Source: Trileptium ribeirensis (Eukaryota > Nematoda > Enoplea > Enoplida > Thoracostomopsidae). From it: a stretch of DNA of 51,324 nt. The translations under genes and the position numbers were made by a program. Below the pieces are notes generated by a model. The model did no database searches and was not told where the DNA came from. It saw nothing but the letters and a program-made list of their open reading frames with translations. Location: positions 1-51,324 of the forward strand of contig JASANE010029239.1 of the NCBI GenBank assembly GCA_030248225.1, written 5' to 3'. Position 1 is the stretch's first letter. Each line of letters starts with the position of its first letter. Positions 32,591 to 44,139 of the stretch are shown here, piece after piece.

Positions 32591-33641
32591 GGAAACTTTC
32601 CTCCATTAAAGTGCATTCTGCTAAACAGCAGATCACCATTATATATTCCAGCAGCCGTTATAAAAATACGTTTTATACATTTCAGTAGCAAGCAAGACTT
32701 AGTTATTGCAATCACGTGCCTACATGTTAAGACAAGATCGAATAGAATGCGTTATCCAATCAGAGTTGGTATTTGTATCCGCCTTATATTACAGACCGCC
32801 AAGCCAAATTATCACATTATATATGACTAACGTCACACACAGTTTTCATCAAAAATTACATAGCTAGGAGTGCGGGAAAGCAATGGCTGTAAAACGTATT
32901 AGTGATAGGCGATGACGGATGTACCTCTATTGTGTATTTTAGGACACGACTAGAAATTTGTTTCTCGTCTGCTGTTTTCACATTTCCTTTTTGTATAGTC
33001 AATTTCAAAGGCACCGTCCAGTATATATTTGCACTAATAGTTGCTATAAAATTAATTTGCACTGAGACCGTTGGGTAAGCAAAATCAGTTGTTCAGTTAT
33101 ATATGGTTACAATCGTAGTAGAAAGCCATGTGGGTGGATTTAGTAGTTTCTGTACGTCAACTACTATAGTAATAAGCCAAGCACGTTACATTTTTACGTG
33201 CTTCATAATGTGCAATGTATGTTATATGTTTATTTGTACTATTTACACAAACTGATTGTATGTCAGGCAAAATGAGGTTAAGAATTACGATACATAATAT
33301 TGGATCTTGCACATCAAAAAGTGCGCATTGCTTTTTAGCAATGATTAATAATAAGCGCTAAATTTTGATTGAGTAGAAATGTAAAATAAGACAACGCAGT
33401 ATTACAGTACGATTAAGGTTTTTCGAAGTAGCTATTTAGTATAATAATTGGATTAGGCGTTTGTTGCATATTTTAGAATGATTTCGAAAATTTAAATTCT
33501 TTCTCCATCATTGTGTAACTAACTAGTATTGAACGTGGCGTGATCCAGCTAAAAATTAATTAGCTACTTATAAGTTTATCCAAATTTAAGTGAGATTGGC
33601 ATATCACAACGGTGTTGTGATTGTGCCTGTGCCTGTATTGA

Positions 33642-33800
33642 AATGTCCGGGGACCAAAATGTCCGGGACCAAAATGTCCGGGACCAAAATGTCCGGGACC
33701 AAAATGTCCGGGGACCAAAATGTCCGGGACCAAAATGTCCGGGACCAAAATGTCCGGGACCAAACTGTCCGGGACCAAAATGTCCGGGACCAAAATGTCC
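33642..33800 (-). repeat. 15-bp minisatellite, right arm (inverted)
   Basis: Eleven units of the reverse complement of the left-arm unit, with matching variants at units 3 and 6 from the outer edge and a further extra base between units 10 and 11 (9 and 10 in the left arm). Confidence 0.95.
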
Positions 33801-34215
33801 TACACCCGCAATTTATATTTTATTTTAGCATATATAATTTGCATAAAAATGCAAACGTCTGTCGGCTGCTAAAAGAATGTTTCCTTTCTTGTACTAATTT
33901 TAAAATATGATTGATGTTTTCGTGAACACAAATTATTATATATTGAAATGAGCTGCTTCTATAAAAAAACTAGCTTATACATTTTGATCTTAGCTGCATT
34001 TCGACGATGATAAAAATGATATTAAAATCAGATAACATTTCTATAAATTTGACTGATTACAAAGAGATACTAGTTTGGCGTAAAGCAAGTTAAGCATCTA
34101 ATTATGTATTTATGTACTAGAATAATATTTAGATTAAACTCAGTTCAGGTTATTACTTCGGTTTTGTTATAGTTTTACTCGGGAAAGTTTGAATTGTTTT
34201 AGATTTACATGAATA

Positions 34216-35850
34216 GTCTAATTTTTTAACATATTCATACTCTTGCACAACAAGGTTGTTGTCACTGAATTAAAAAAAACATAAATAAATACATTTATGC
34301 CACTTACGTTGTCTTAGATTTAAAAGGGAAATATTGAGGTTTCATTAGAATAGATTGTGGAGCTGCTGAAATAATTTGTTTTCTTGAACCATTTGCGGAT
34401 CGCTTTTTGCTACCTACGTATAAACCATATTATTTCGTAGAGCAAGGTTTAAAACATGCACCTACTAGTTAATTGATTGGGAGTCGAAGCGTCTAATTTT
34501 TTAACATATTCATACTCTTGCAAAACAAGGTTGTTGTCACTGAATAAAAAAACATAAATAAATACATTTATGCCACTTACGTTGTCTTAGATTTAAAAGG
34601 AAAATATTGAGTTTTCATTAGAATAGATTGTGGAGCTGCTGAAATAATTTGTTTTCTTGAACCATTTGCGGATCGCTTTTTGCTACCTACGTATAAACCA
34701 TATTATTTCGCAGAGCAAGGTTTAAAACATGCACCTACTAGTTAATTGATTGGGAGTCGAAGCGTCTAATTTTTTAACATATTCATACTCTTGCAGAACA
34801 AGGTTATTGTCACTGACTTAAAAAAACATAAATAAATACATTTATGCCACTTACGTTGTTATAGATTTAAAATGGAAATATTGAGTTTTCATTAGAATAG
34901 ATTGTGGAGCTGCTGAAATAATTTGTTTTCTTGAACCATTTGCGGATCGCTTTTTGCTACCTACGTATAAACCATATTATTTCGCAGAGCAAGGTTTAAA
35001 ACATGCACCTACTAGTTAATTGATTGGGAGTCGAAGCGTCTAATTTTTTAACATATTCATACTCTTGCAGAACAAGGTTGTTGTCACTGAATTAAAAAAC
35101 ATAAATAAATACATTTATGCCACTTACGTTGTTATAGATTTAAAATGGAAATATTGAGTTTTCATTAGAATAGATTGTGGAGCTGCTGAAATAATTTGTT
35201 TTCTTGAACCATTTGCGGATCGCTTTTTGCTACCTACGTATAAACCATATTATTTCGCAGAGCAAGGTTTAAAACATGCACCTACTAGTTAATTGATTGG
35301 GAGTCGAAGCGTCTAATTTTTTAACATATTCATACTCTTGCAGAACAAGGTTGTTGTCACTGAATTAAAAAAACATAAATAAATACATTTATGCCACTTA
35401 CGTTGTTATAGATTTAAAATGGAAATATTGAGTTTTCATTAGAATAGATTGTGGAGCTGCTGAAATAATTTGCTTTATTGAACCATTTGCGGATCGCTTT
35501 TTGCTACCTACGTTTAAACCATATTATTTCGCAGAGCAAGGTTTAAAACATGCACCTACTAGTTAATTGATTGGGAGTCGAAGCGTCTAATTTTTTAACA
35601 TATTCATACTCTTGCAGAACAAGGTTGTTGTCACTGAATTAAAAAACATAAATAAATACATTTATGCCACTTACGTTGTTATAGATTTAAAATGGAAATA
35701 TTGAGTTTTCATTAGAATAGATTGTGGAGCTGCTGAACTAATTTGTTTTCTTGAGGCATTTGCGGTTTCCTTTTTCCTACCTACGTATAAACGACGGAGA
35801 GCAGAGCAAGGGGTAAAACATTTAGGTACCAGTTAATTGGGCAGCGAAGG
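34216..35850. repeat. 274-bp satellite, six units
   Basis: Units start at 34216, 34491, 34764, 35038, 35311 and 35585 with GTCTAATTTTTTAACATATTC, 273-275 bp apart. The middle four are nearly identical. The first is slightly shorter at its left edge in homology, and the last decays after about 35755. Each unit contains GGAGCTGCTGAAATAATTTG and GCACCTACTAGTTAATTGAT. No coding frame. Confidence 0.95.
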
Positions 35851-36206
35851 ATCATGGAACTATTACGGTGAGCCGCTAAACAGCAGTTATGAAATTCTAA
35901 AATGAGCTTCACGAAGTCATTGAATGGACTTATAAATAGTATAATACATATATAACGTGGATGTAATTTCCACCACATTTCATTCCTTTTTCCATGAACA
36001 TAACGTGTACATGCAACATGAATTTTACTAACCCCAAATGTCAAGAAATCTGGGATTTGATAGTCCCATTTTTATGATTGGAAACCCTTTTACTTTACCC
36101 ATGTCGTATGAATATATACAACACAAATATAGTTCATTTCGTTGTGTTTATCAAAGTCCAAAATATATGGACTCATTCAATCATTCATTATACACCCAAA
36201 TTCAAA

Positions 36207-36775
36207 AATATTGACTATTTTTGATGCCAAAATTTAGCGTTTTAAGACTCTTGAAGGGTTCACGACTGGTAACTGCATCATAGACTTTAACTGATTTTAA
36301 ACAACCTTGTAACAACGTCCTTCACCCGTTCCAAACTAAGAATATATAATCTATTGCCTTCGTCTGGATGCATTCGAATGGACGCATTTTATCAATGGAA
36401 AAATAATGACTATTTTTGATACCAAAATTTAGCGTTTTAAGACTCTTAAACGGTCTACGACGGGTAACTGCATGATTGTCTTTAACTGATTTTAAACAAG
36501 CTTATAGCAACGTTCTTCACCCGCTCCAACCAGGAAACATGTTATTTAGCCAAGTTGTAACACTCGTTGTTAAGTCTGCGGGAGAGTTAAGCTCAAGTCA
36601 GCGGGAGACTCTGCGGAGCGAGGATCGGGCTCATCTCACATATGAAGACGCACAAGTTCAACCAGTGATCTCATACATCGCATCGACGGTGAGACTCCAT
36701 CATCATCATCATCATCAACACTCGTTGAGAATATATGATGTATTGCCTTCGTTTTTAGATCGGGCGGGCACCTAT
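36207..36775. repeat. 195-bp direct duplication, second copy interrupted
   Basis: TGACTATTTTTGAT..CCAAAATTTAGCG occurs at 36212 and 36407, and TTAACTGATTTTAAACAA at about 36287 and 36482. In the first copy GTTCCAAAC leads directly into TAAGAATATATAATCTATTG. In the second the equivalent CGCTCCAAC is separated from GAGAATATATGATGTATTG by about 195 bp, which holds the exon-like segment at 36534-36688. Confidence 0.75.
36534..36688 (+). CDS. Possible exon inside the interrupted duplicate
   Basis: An acceptor (TTCTTCACCCGCTCCAACCAG) opens a frame of 51 codons that ends ACG before GTGAGA. The translation contains KSAGELSSSQRETLRSEDRA and LTYEDAQVQPVISYIAST, clearly coding-like, with GC content far above its surroundings. 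A CAT microsatellite follows at 36699-36717. The exon is absent from the first copy of the 195-bp duplicate, so either it was inserted here or it was lost there. No domain recognised. Confidence 0.36.
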
Positions 36776-37524
36776 GAGAAATAATGAAACTCAAACTAGC
36801 AAAATCCCATATTATCGAAACGACAAAGTCTTTAATTGATGCCGGTTTTGTAACATTTTAAATAGCAAATAATTCAAGCAGCGCAAACACAAGCTAGGCT
36901 GAACATTTTGACTCTATTGTGGATCAAATAATATAAAAGTTACGAAAATCTGCGAAAACAGTGATCGTAACTATCTATACTTATATATGTGTTTTATATT
37001 ATGCCCATTTTGATACTTTACTAACATATTATACATATACAAAGTACAAATCCGATGAATATTCGTAGATATAATCATAATCATATGTTATGTTCACTTT
37101 CTTGTCCATCAGCATGCAACGCGCTCTGATAAATTTTAAGCTTATAAGCAGTCGGTGGCTGTTACGCAGTCGAGTGATTTATAAAATTGAAACCGACGAT
37201 CATTCAATTGATTCATTAGGATTATAATGTAGATTTTAAAATACGTCGTCATCATCATCAACCATTTCCTTATGTCAGTCAGCGAGACCGAATTAGTAAT
37301 GCTTCAGGAAACAGGTACGACATCTATTTGTACGCCAAGCACTCAATGTTCGTAGTTGTAATGCTCATTACGCCTTGCCGGTGTAGAATATTATTACTTA
37401 AATTTAGAAATGGATGTTTAGTTACTTGGCTGCCGCTGTATTCCCGTGAAATCAATCATTGTTCAATTCAACTGTCACACATCTGTCTGATGATTATTAA
37501 TAGTAAGAAAATTTATATTTCTTA

Positions 37525-37854
37525 AGGCGTGTTTACACGCGCAAACTTTTTGCTCAAATTTTGAGCTCAAAATTTGAGCTTGAATTTTGTTCAAGTTTTG
37601 ATCAAAATTTACGCTAATATTTAACGAAAAATTGCGATATTTCAAAATTTGAGAATAAAATTTTAGCTCAAACTTTTTCAAATAATTAATCTTGTCGGTG
37701 ATTGGCTACAGGAATATTCTTGAAAAGTTTGAACAGTGTTCACACATTCAAACTTATGAAAAGTGCAAAAAAGATGCTTTCAAACTTTGATCAAAATTTG
37801 AGCTGAAATTTTGATCAAAATTTGAACAAAAATTTTGAACGTGTGAACACGCCT
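37525..37854. mobile_element. Foldback-prone MITE family G, copy 1
   Basis: The 330-bp element has ends AGGCGTGTTTACACGCGCAA and, reversed, AGGCGTGTTCACACGTTCAA. Its subterminal parts are rich in self-complementary CAAAATTTGAGC words, so most of it can fold on itself. It shares its core with 30875-31271. The target duplication is not clear (TTA and ATA flanks). Confidence 0.78.
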
Positions 37855-37859
37855 ATAGT

Positions 37860-39500
37860 TGTAGTTTTAGGGTGGTTGCGGGTTCGAACAAATGTTGCCT
37901 TTTGCACTCCTCCAGCTTCTCGTTGATTTGCATCGGGCCACGACATTGGACTCCCAAAGATATATAGCAACTTAGAAAATTGTACAAAATTCATCCATGC
38001 TCATATATGTATGGCACAGGTGAGGGGACTCCAAAAGTCGCAAATGGCAGGGGGCGTTGAATCCTGTAAAAGCAATTAATATTTGCAACTATTTATTTTA
38101 TGCGAACAGAATTAAAACATCAACCTTAAGCCGCTGCGGAAATCGACGTAATAATGATACATAAAATAGTTAACAAAAAATTGGTATTTATCGTTATTTA
38201 CTTCAGGTCTCCATTGTAACCGCCCTCAGTAGTCATTCCAAAAAAGTTTTAAAGACAAATTCAAGATCAACATATTAAAGCAATCACTTTCCATAATGCT
38301 TTGAACTCATAAATGCATGAAATTCCACCCCTAAATCTGTAGACATGAAACCTACAGTGAATGCTGCAAACGGGGAAACTATTCCAAAGACTTTCTTAAT
38401 CAGGTTGAATTGACGTGTGTTTACGTTATGGTAGAATCTTTTACTAAGTTGTTAGAGGATCAATTATTATTGGATAATCTTTCCTGGTTGACAGATTAGA
38501 GCATACTGTGACGATAAGCCTTTCTTTTATGCGGATATGCTACTAATATGTCACTGTATGCGCCAAATACAGAAACTTTTGACGGGGTGGATGGCGGGAT
38601 GTCTTAGCAATAAGTGCTCTTTACTACCCAAAACAGTTATTGGTTTGATTTCTAAATCAGCACACATGTGTACAATTATTTTTTACAGAAAAGATTATAC
38701 TCCTACCACTTTGTTAAGCAGACGATTGTTATTTCCACCTGAATAGTTCAAATACAATGCCCTTACGATGACCCGCGATCACGAGAACGCCGAAAAACAA
38801 AATTAGCTAATCTGTTCTAAAGGCCAAATAAATGTGATTAATGCGCGATATCAGTCTTTGCATTATCATGTTTTGGTCATCGTATTCACGCACACGCATA
38901 CAGACTTGATAGGTAACTGACGAACAACACGTAATCTCCAACTGGGAATAAATGACCACACACGGTGAGTCGTTATTGCGCTCAGAATAGTCGTCATGTG
39001 CTTATAATACTGACTGAGTCTTATTGTGCGGACACAATAATTATTATTGCATGAAACAAATTAAAGCACCCAGGTGTAAATTTGCACTCTGCTATGTGCT
39101 TATGTGAGGTTATATGATAATAATGGTTATGACCTTCCAGGTATTATTGGTCAATAGTCTTCGGCAATCATTAGTTTTAGTCGATTGCATCCATCTCTTT
39201 TAGATTTAGGTTATTATCTTTCGGGTTGCATAAAAAATATTACCAAGTGTCTTTAACCACACAGAGTATCATAGGGCGCTAGGATTTCTGGAAAACAGGC
39301 AATTTATGGTGATTTGTCATAGAAAATGGCGAAAATCATTGGGGTTGGTCATAAACTTAGAAATTCCGGAATGGAGGAATAAATTCTAGTAACGTTTACT
39401 GCATACGTGTCCATAGAGGGATGGGGGCGGGTAGCACCCAACACCATTTACATCCTCCTAACACGACGAACACCTATGGCTTAGCGTGATGCTTTGGACA
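37860..39500. other. Stretch without recognised genes
   Basis: A plus-strand frame at 38537-38746 has no domain. A B-box-like GGGTTCGAAC lies at about 37881 without an A box. Nothing else is supported. Confidence 0.4.
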
Positions 39501-39505
39501 AGCAG

Positions 39506-39621
39506 ATGAGACAAAGTTCAAAATTCCGGACGCTAGACGCCATAGGAAGATTATCGATGAACTGAAAATGTTGGAGGTGGATGACACTGACCGAGGCTTA
39601 AACCGAGCAGATATAGAATGA
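39506..39621 (+). CDS. Possible terminal exon, charged
   Basis: After an AG (GGACAAGCAG) 38 codons are open in phase 1 to TGA. The translation, with KFKIPDARRHRKIIDELKML and EVDDTDRGLNRADIE, is strongly charged and coding-like. It could equally be the end of a transposon protein. No AATAAA is obvious close by. Confidence 0.28.
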
Positions 39622-42180
39622 TCATCAAGTCAGTTAGCTTCGCAAGCATCAGCACGTTTAGTTGTAAGCGTTGCCTTTTCCTATGTATGTATTTATGTTT
39701 AAACCTCACTAAATTCCTCATTTGGAACAGTGGAACACAATATTTGATAATGTACGTCAGGAAACAGGAATTGTGAGAATCAGGAACAAAATTTTTAATT
39801 ATTATTTCGGAAAGTCTATTATTTTGGGGAGATATTTTAGATTTGCAAAATTATTCACAGTATCCGGCATGCTGTGATTTCTAAATTTTAAAGCAATAAT
39901 CAAACGAAGCAATTTCTGATAGTCGTTGAAAGGTATGTTTCGTAAACATCCACGTTAAAAAGCGTTGTGAGACAAAAGCCTCTGTTATTAGAATAACAGA
40001 CCAGATAGTTCTGCTTTTTTGGTTTTCATATTTACACCCCAGATAATACTTCTATCTCGACATGTACAATAGTAAGTTTCTATTGTAATTTGTTTGATTA
40101 ATATTTATTTATTAGGCTAGATAGATACCACATCTTGGTACCGGTCTGAATAATAATTTGCGGTATTTTAATACTAATCTGAAATTGATTGACACTGCAA
40201 CGTACCACGTCATACAACTACAGTGCACGATGCTCGACGGTATATATTATTATTTCTATGATAAAGGTTTGTCAAAGCATGTCCCACTAGGACAATGGTA
40301 ACTAAACAACGATAAGCATTTAATTGCCCATAGGACTTATGATTACTTCAGAGGTTTAGAATGTAATTGAATAATATTTACGTTGGGTCTAAAGGTTATA
40401 TACAGCTTTAATGTTAATACGATAACCAAGAGGTTCTAGCCATCTTGGGCCCATACTTTGCTTAGATGTATGCTAAGCATATGTTGCTTAACTAAGGATA
40501 AGGATACTTACAATAGGGATAGTTACTAAGGATAAGCTTAGAATAAGTTACTGCAACAACTGCGACAATATATTATATATACGCTTCGATTGAAGAAGGT
40601 ACGTGGTGCCGTAGTATCGTTGGATTTACTTAAGGTAATACTTACCATTTAAATCACCAAAAATTAATGTTGTGCAGCTATAGGTCCTGAATTAAGAGAC
40701 TAACATGGCCGTATGCGCTCTGAAGTTGCAGGCCAGGGTATGCGACCTCTATTAATAATTTTAAGATTATAATCTTTAGTACATTAAACATGATTTACCG
40801 TAAAATATTGTATAACGAGATTCATTGTTTTGATTTTTCAAAGAAAACAGCTAAGTTATTAATTATTACGTGTAGTGTTCAAAACATTATATTAAATGAC
40901 AAGTATTTATTGAAATTTTATTGAAGCTCTAGGAAAATGCTCCGCGAATACGGATAAATTTTTTTATTGGGGGCGTATAAGGCTAGGAGTGTACAAGTAT
41001 AAGTATTTGAATCTAATTAAATAGCATCATGTGGTAGGCTAAAATCAAATGTAATGTTGGTATTATTGTTTGTAACACTCGACCGATTCGGCTCAAATCT
41101 GAAAAATATTCTTCTTAATACTATTGCTAGTGTCGCGGTGACCGCAATGTCACTTCAAGACTCACTCTTCTACAAGGAAATAATTTGTATAAATTAAAAT
41201 ATCAAGGCGGGCCTGCGCAAATTCCATCGTTTGAAATTTATGACCGCACTCGTTTTTACACGAGTTCTTGCTAAAGCTATTTTACAACAGAACAAATTTT
41301 ATGCAACAAAATATTTAACTGTCGTAATATTTAGGCAAACTAGTTTCTCTATAACGTTGTCCACATATGTAGCAGTCTAAGCAGTTTTCTAAGTATGGAA
41401 TTACATTTTCCAAAAACAAATATTGAAACAATTTTGAAAATTAAATTGAAAGTACTCTCTTGGAACTGAGCCCTATATTATTACTTTGAATTATTTTTGG
41501 TATTTTTAGAGCTAAATTCAGGCTGAGGTTAGCCGTTAGCGCGCATGGCGCTATCTGCGTATTTTCCAAAATATTTTGAAACTATAGCTGCAAGTTATTT
41601 TTATTTATGCACCGTTAACTTCGTCATTCTGACTCTTCTTTTTACCAGTATATAATTTGTTAATAAACTTTCTTGTGGTTGTTGTTGCTGAAAAAATTTA
41701 TTTTTGTTTGGTAGAAAAAAATTAGGTTTGAAACTGATATATGTTAAGTTATACAGACGTATAGTAAGAGCTACGCTTCAAGTGTGGGTGAATTTGCGCC
41801 CATATTGATGTTAAGAGAGAAAAACGTTAAAACTATAGGCCAGTGTGCGAATTCCCAACTATCGTAAAAATTGAACTTTAACAATTCTTGCAAAAAGGCA
41901 CAACCAAAACCAAAACCAGAATTAGACATTTTTATATCTAGTTATATGAATACAATATAGTTGATAATTTATTACGATCCAACAAGATATAATTAAGAAA
42001 AGAATATAAATTGGTTTGGACCGTCGACGTCACAGTTTCAACTCGGCAATAGCAATAGGTACTGCAAGACACAATGAGGCGACTATATCTTCGCGGCAAA
42101 ATAATATAATATATTATCTTTTATTTTCATAAAGCTGTGCGTTTGGTACAAAAATTGAGTATTTTCCTCCAATTAAGTGC
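39622..42180. other. AT-rich stretch without recognised genes
   Basis: At 40440-40550 GGATA, TAAGC and TTACTAAGGATA words recur irregularly. Near 41657 TTTGTTAATAAACTTTCTTG resembles the retroposon tail at 15.7 kb. No gene is supported. Confidence 0.45.
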
Positions 42181-42188
42181 CTAAAAGC

Positions 42189-42330
42189 CCAACGGTAGTT
42201 GGGAATTAATTTGGTTTTGGACCAACTTGTGGAAGGGGATTCGTAATGCGCAGAAATGAGCTACGATAAAGTATGCTTAAAGTGGATCTACTTATAATGA
42301 GCACACAAATGCCGAATATAGCAGTGAAAT
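42189..42330. repeat. Direct repeat, left copy (about 145 bp)
   Basis: It matches 43892-44036 at roughly nine of ten positions, with long identical runs such as GAGCTACGATAAAGTATGCT. Its right edge coincides with the TGTAAC that opens the LTR-like segment. Confidence 0.85.
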
Positions 42331-43879
42331 ATGTAACAAGAGACACGCGTGGCGACGCCCCTGCGCTTAGCATAAAAAACATTAGATGCTAAGATTATTT
42401 TAACTAGAATTTCGTGAGTCGACATGATGTCCTTCAGACGTTACATTCTATAACAACACTGCATATGTGATCCTTTTTACTTTGCGTATGCACACGAGTC
42501 TTGTAACAAGGCTTGCTCGTAGTAATGCATACAAGTATATGTTCTTCATATATATATATTATGTAATTACTAAGAAAAATCGCAAAAGTGCTCACATGAG
42601 CGATAAGATTGTTGTTTTGGCTATCGATTGTTTGTGTGTCATTGTTCAGTTTTAAGTCATCACACAAAGTAGCATTATGCCGACAATAGTGCACTGTGAA
42701 ATTCGGCGAATTGCATTGCGGGCGGTTTCTTTACCCATGCGCTGCGTTTTGCCTATGTTCTGTGCAGCTATGCACTAGAAACTATTTCAACCAAATAGTT
42801 CTTGTTTATAAGAGTGGATAGCCTGGGTTGTTTTCGATCGTCTATTGAATTCTGTTGCATATGACATATGGTTGCCTTGGAACGACTTTGTTTGTACTGG
42901 GGTGGGATAGGTCAAAACATTTTGCTATTAATAGTCCTGTAGTTCTCGGAATCACTGAGAGATGACATTCAAGTGCGTCGAAGCTTGGGTATATAAGCCA
43001 GCACGCACTCTGCTATAGGCCTCACTTCAGTTCTACTGTCATAAAGTTCGGCAGTTGTTGCTTAGCCTCACCTCAGTTGTTCGTCAGTCTTATTCTTTAG
43101 TTATTGCGCGACAGTTTAGAGTTTTGTTTGTCGGTTGGTTGTTCGTTACTGCTTTCTTTTGCGGTTATCGTAAGTCAGTTTTACATAGAGGTTTGGACTT
43201 TGTGGTGGTATTACCAGGTTAATTCTGTTCGCTAGCGGCTTTAAAGCGTTGGGACTTTAGCTGTAGAGTAGCGTTGAACTTTAGCATAGAGGCGTCCCTA
43301 TTTATCGGCTATTCGTGCAAGCTACATTCTTGGGCGATTATTGTGGACAATCACGCGGTTCGTGGACATTAAAGCGGTACAAAGATTTCCTGTGAAGAAG
43401 TAAAGATAGAGACACTGCGGCATGATGATGACTATTAAAGAGCATGTGCTTACTTTTGCGATTTTTTAACAAATATTCTTCTCTTTTGCGTTTAGAGATT
43501 TTACTGATTGGTCAGTTTGGTGGATTTTATGTTGGGGATTTTGTACGTGTGTACTTTACTCATCATTTCATTTAGAGTTTGTTTTGAACCGCAGTACATT
43601 TAAAGGGATTACTCATACTGAACCCGCGCACACTTCTTTTGCTGAGAATAGACAGAATGGAATTATTTGTGTATACACGCATAGAGAGTGATAGTATTAT
43701 AGCCTAGAGGCTAGACTCAGAGTTTAATTCGAGTATTTTGGGGTGTTCATTCGAATTAAGTGGTACATTGAATTAAGCGTCAGAGTTCATCGTTTTCGGT
43801 AACGACAGTCGGACATTCCCAAAAGTCCAGAGTGTTGAATTTTGCTTAAACCCCTAGCGTTCGATAGTTCTTCGTTACA
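42331..43879 (+). mobile_element. Candidate solo LTR or orphan promoter region
   Basis: The segment starts TGTAACAAGAG and ends TTCGTTACA (TGTAAC/GTTACA short inverted termini, as in LTRs) and lies between the direct repeats. It has a core-promoter-like GGTATATAAGCC at 42988-42999 with TCACTTCAGTTC about 30 bp downstream, a T-rich leader and ATTAAA at about 43368. The equal flanking duplication expected of an LTR insertion is not seen (AAATA left, TTACG right). No gag-pol frames. Confidence 0.35.
42988..43030 (+). promoter_or_regulatory. TATA box with initiator-like site
   Basis: TATATAAG at 42990, then TCACTTC and TCAGTTC about 30 bp further on, the spacing of a TATA/initiator core promoter. 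The transcript would run into 43.1 kb, where no clear coding exon was found. Confidence 0.4.
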
Positions 43880-43891
43880 TTACGCTACTAC

Positions 43892-44036
43892 GCCCAGCAG
43901 TAGTTGTGAATTAATTTGATTTTGGACTAACTTGTGGAAGGGGATTCGTAATGCACAGAAATGAGCTACGATAAAGTATGCTTAAAGTGGATCTACTTAT
44001 ATTGAGAACACAAATACCGAATATAGTAGTGAAATA
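43892..44036. repeat. Direct repeat, right copy (about 145 bp)
   Basis: Counterpart of 42189-42330, same orientation, about 1.7 kb away; the similarity stops after GTGAAATAT in both. Confidence 0.85.
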
Positions 44037-44139
44037 TTTGTTTGATCACGACCAGATTGTTTACACTAAATCAGGGTAAATCCAGTAAAATATATTTGTA
44101 GTACACTTTTTGATTCGTGCCGTATTGTTTCAGAATAAG

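Larger units (their letters stand above)
32401..33807. mobile_element. Foldback element, 9-bp TSD, minisatellite arms
   Basis: The element is 1,407 bp. Its arms are arrays of a 15-bp unit (GGACATTTTGGTCCC), 12 units at 32405-32590 and 11 reverse-complemented units at 33642-33800. Counting inward from each end, the variant AGTTT is unit 3 and an extra C follows unit 6 in both arms, so the arms are true inverted copies. Ends are GGGGGACGGACAG and, reversed, GGGTGTAGGACAT. GCAATTTAT flanks both sides (32392-32400 and 33808-33816), a perfect 9-bp duplication. This fits foldback/Mutator-like elements. The 1.05-kb core has no transposase. Confidence 0.88.

Noticed and set aside
32279..32830. Frames reading as FGPG/GPG collagen-like or SGTKM repeats
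   Set aside because: They are translations of the 15-bp foldback arm in several frames and both strands; the length of a multiple of three keeps any frame open.
33560..33910. Frames with VPDIL and RDQNV repeats
   Set aside because: Same minisatellite in the inverted right arm.
42331..43879. Confident solo-LTR call
   Set aside because: The 4-6 bp flanking duplication is absent and no internal retroelement sequence is nearby, so it is kept as a low-confidence candidate.
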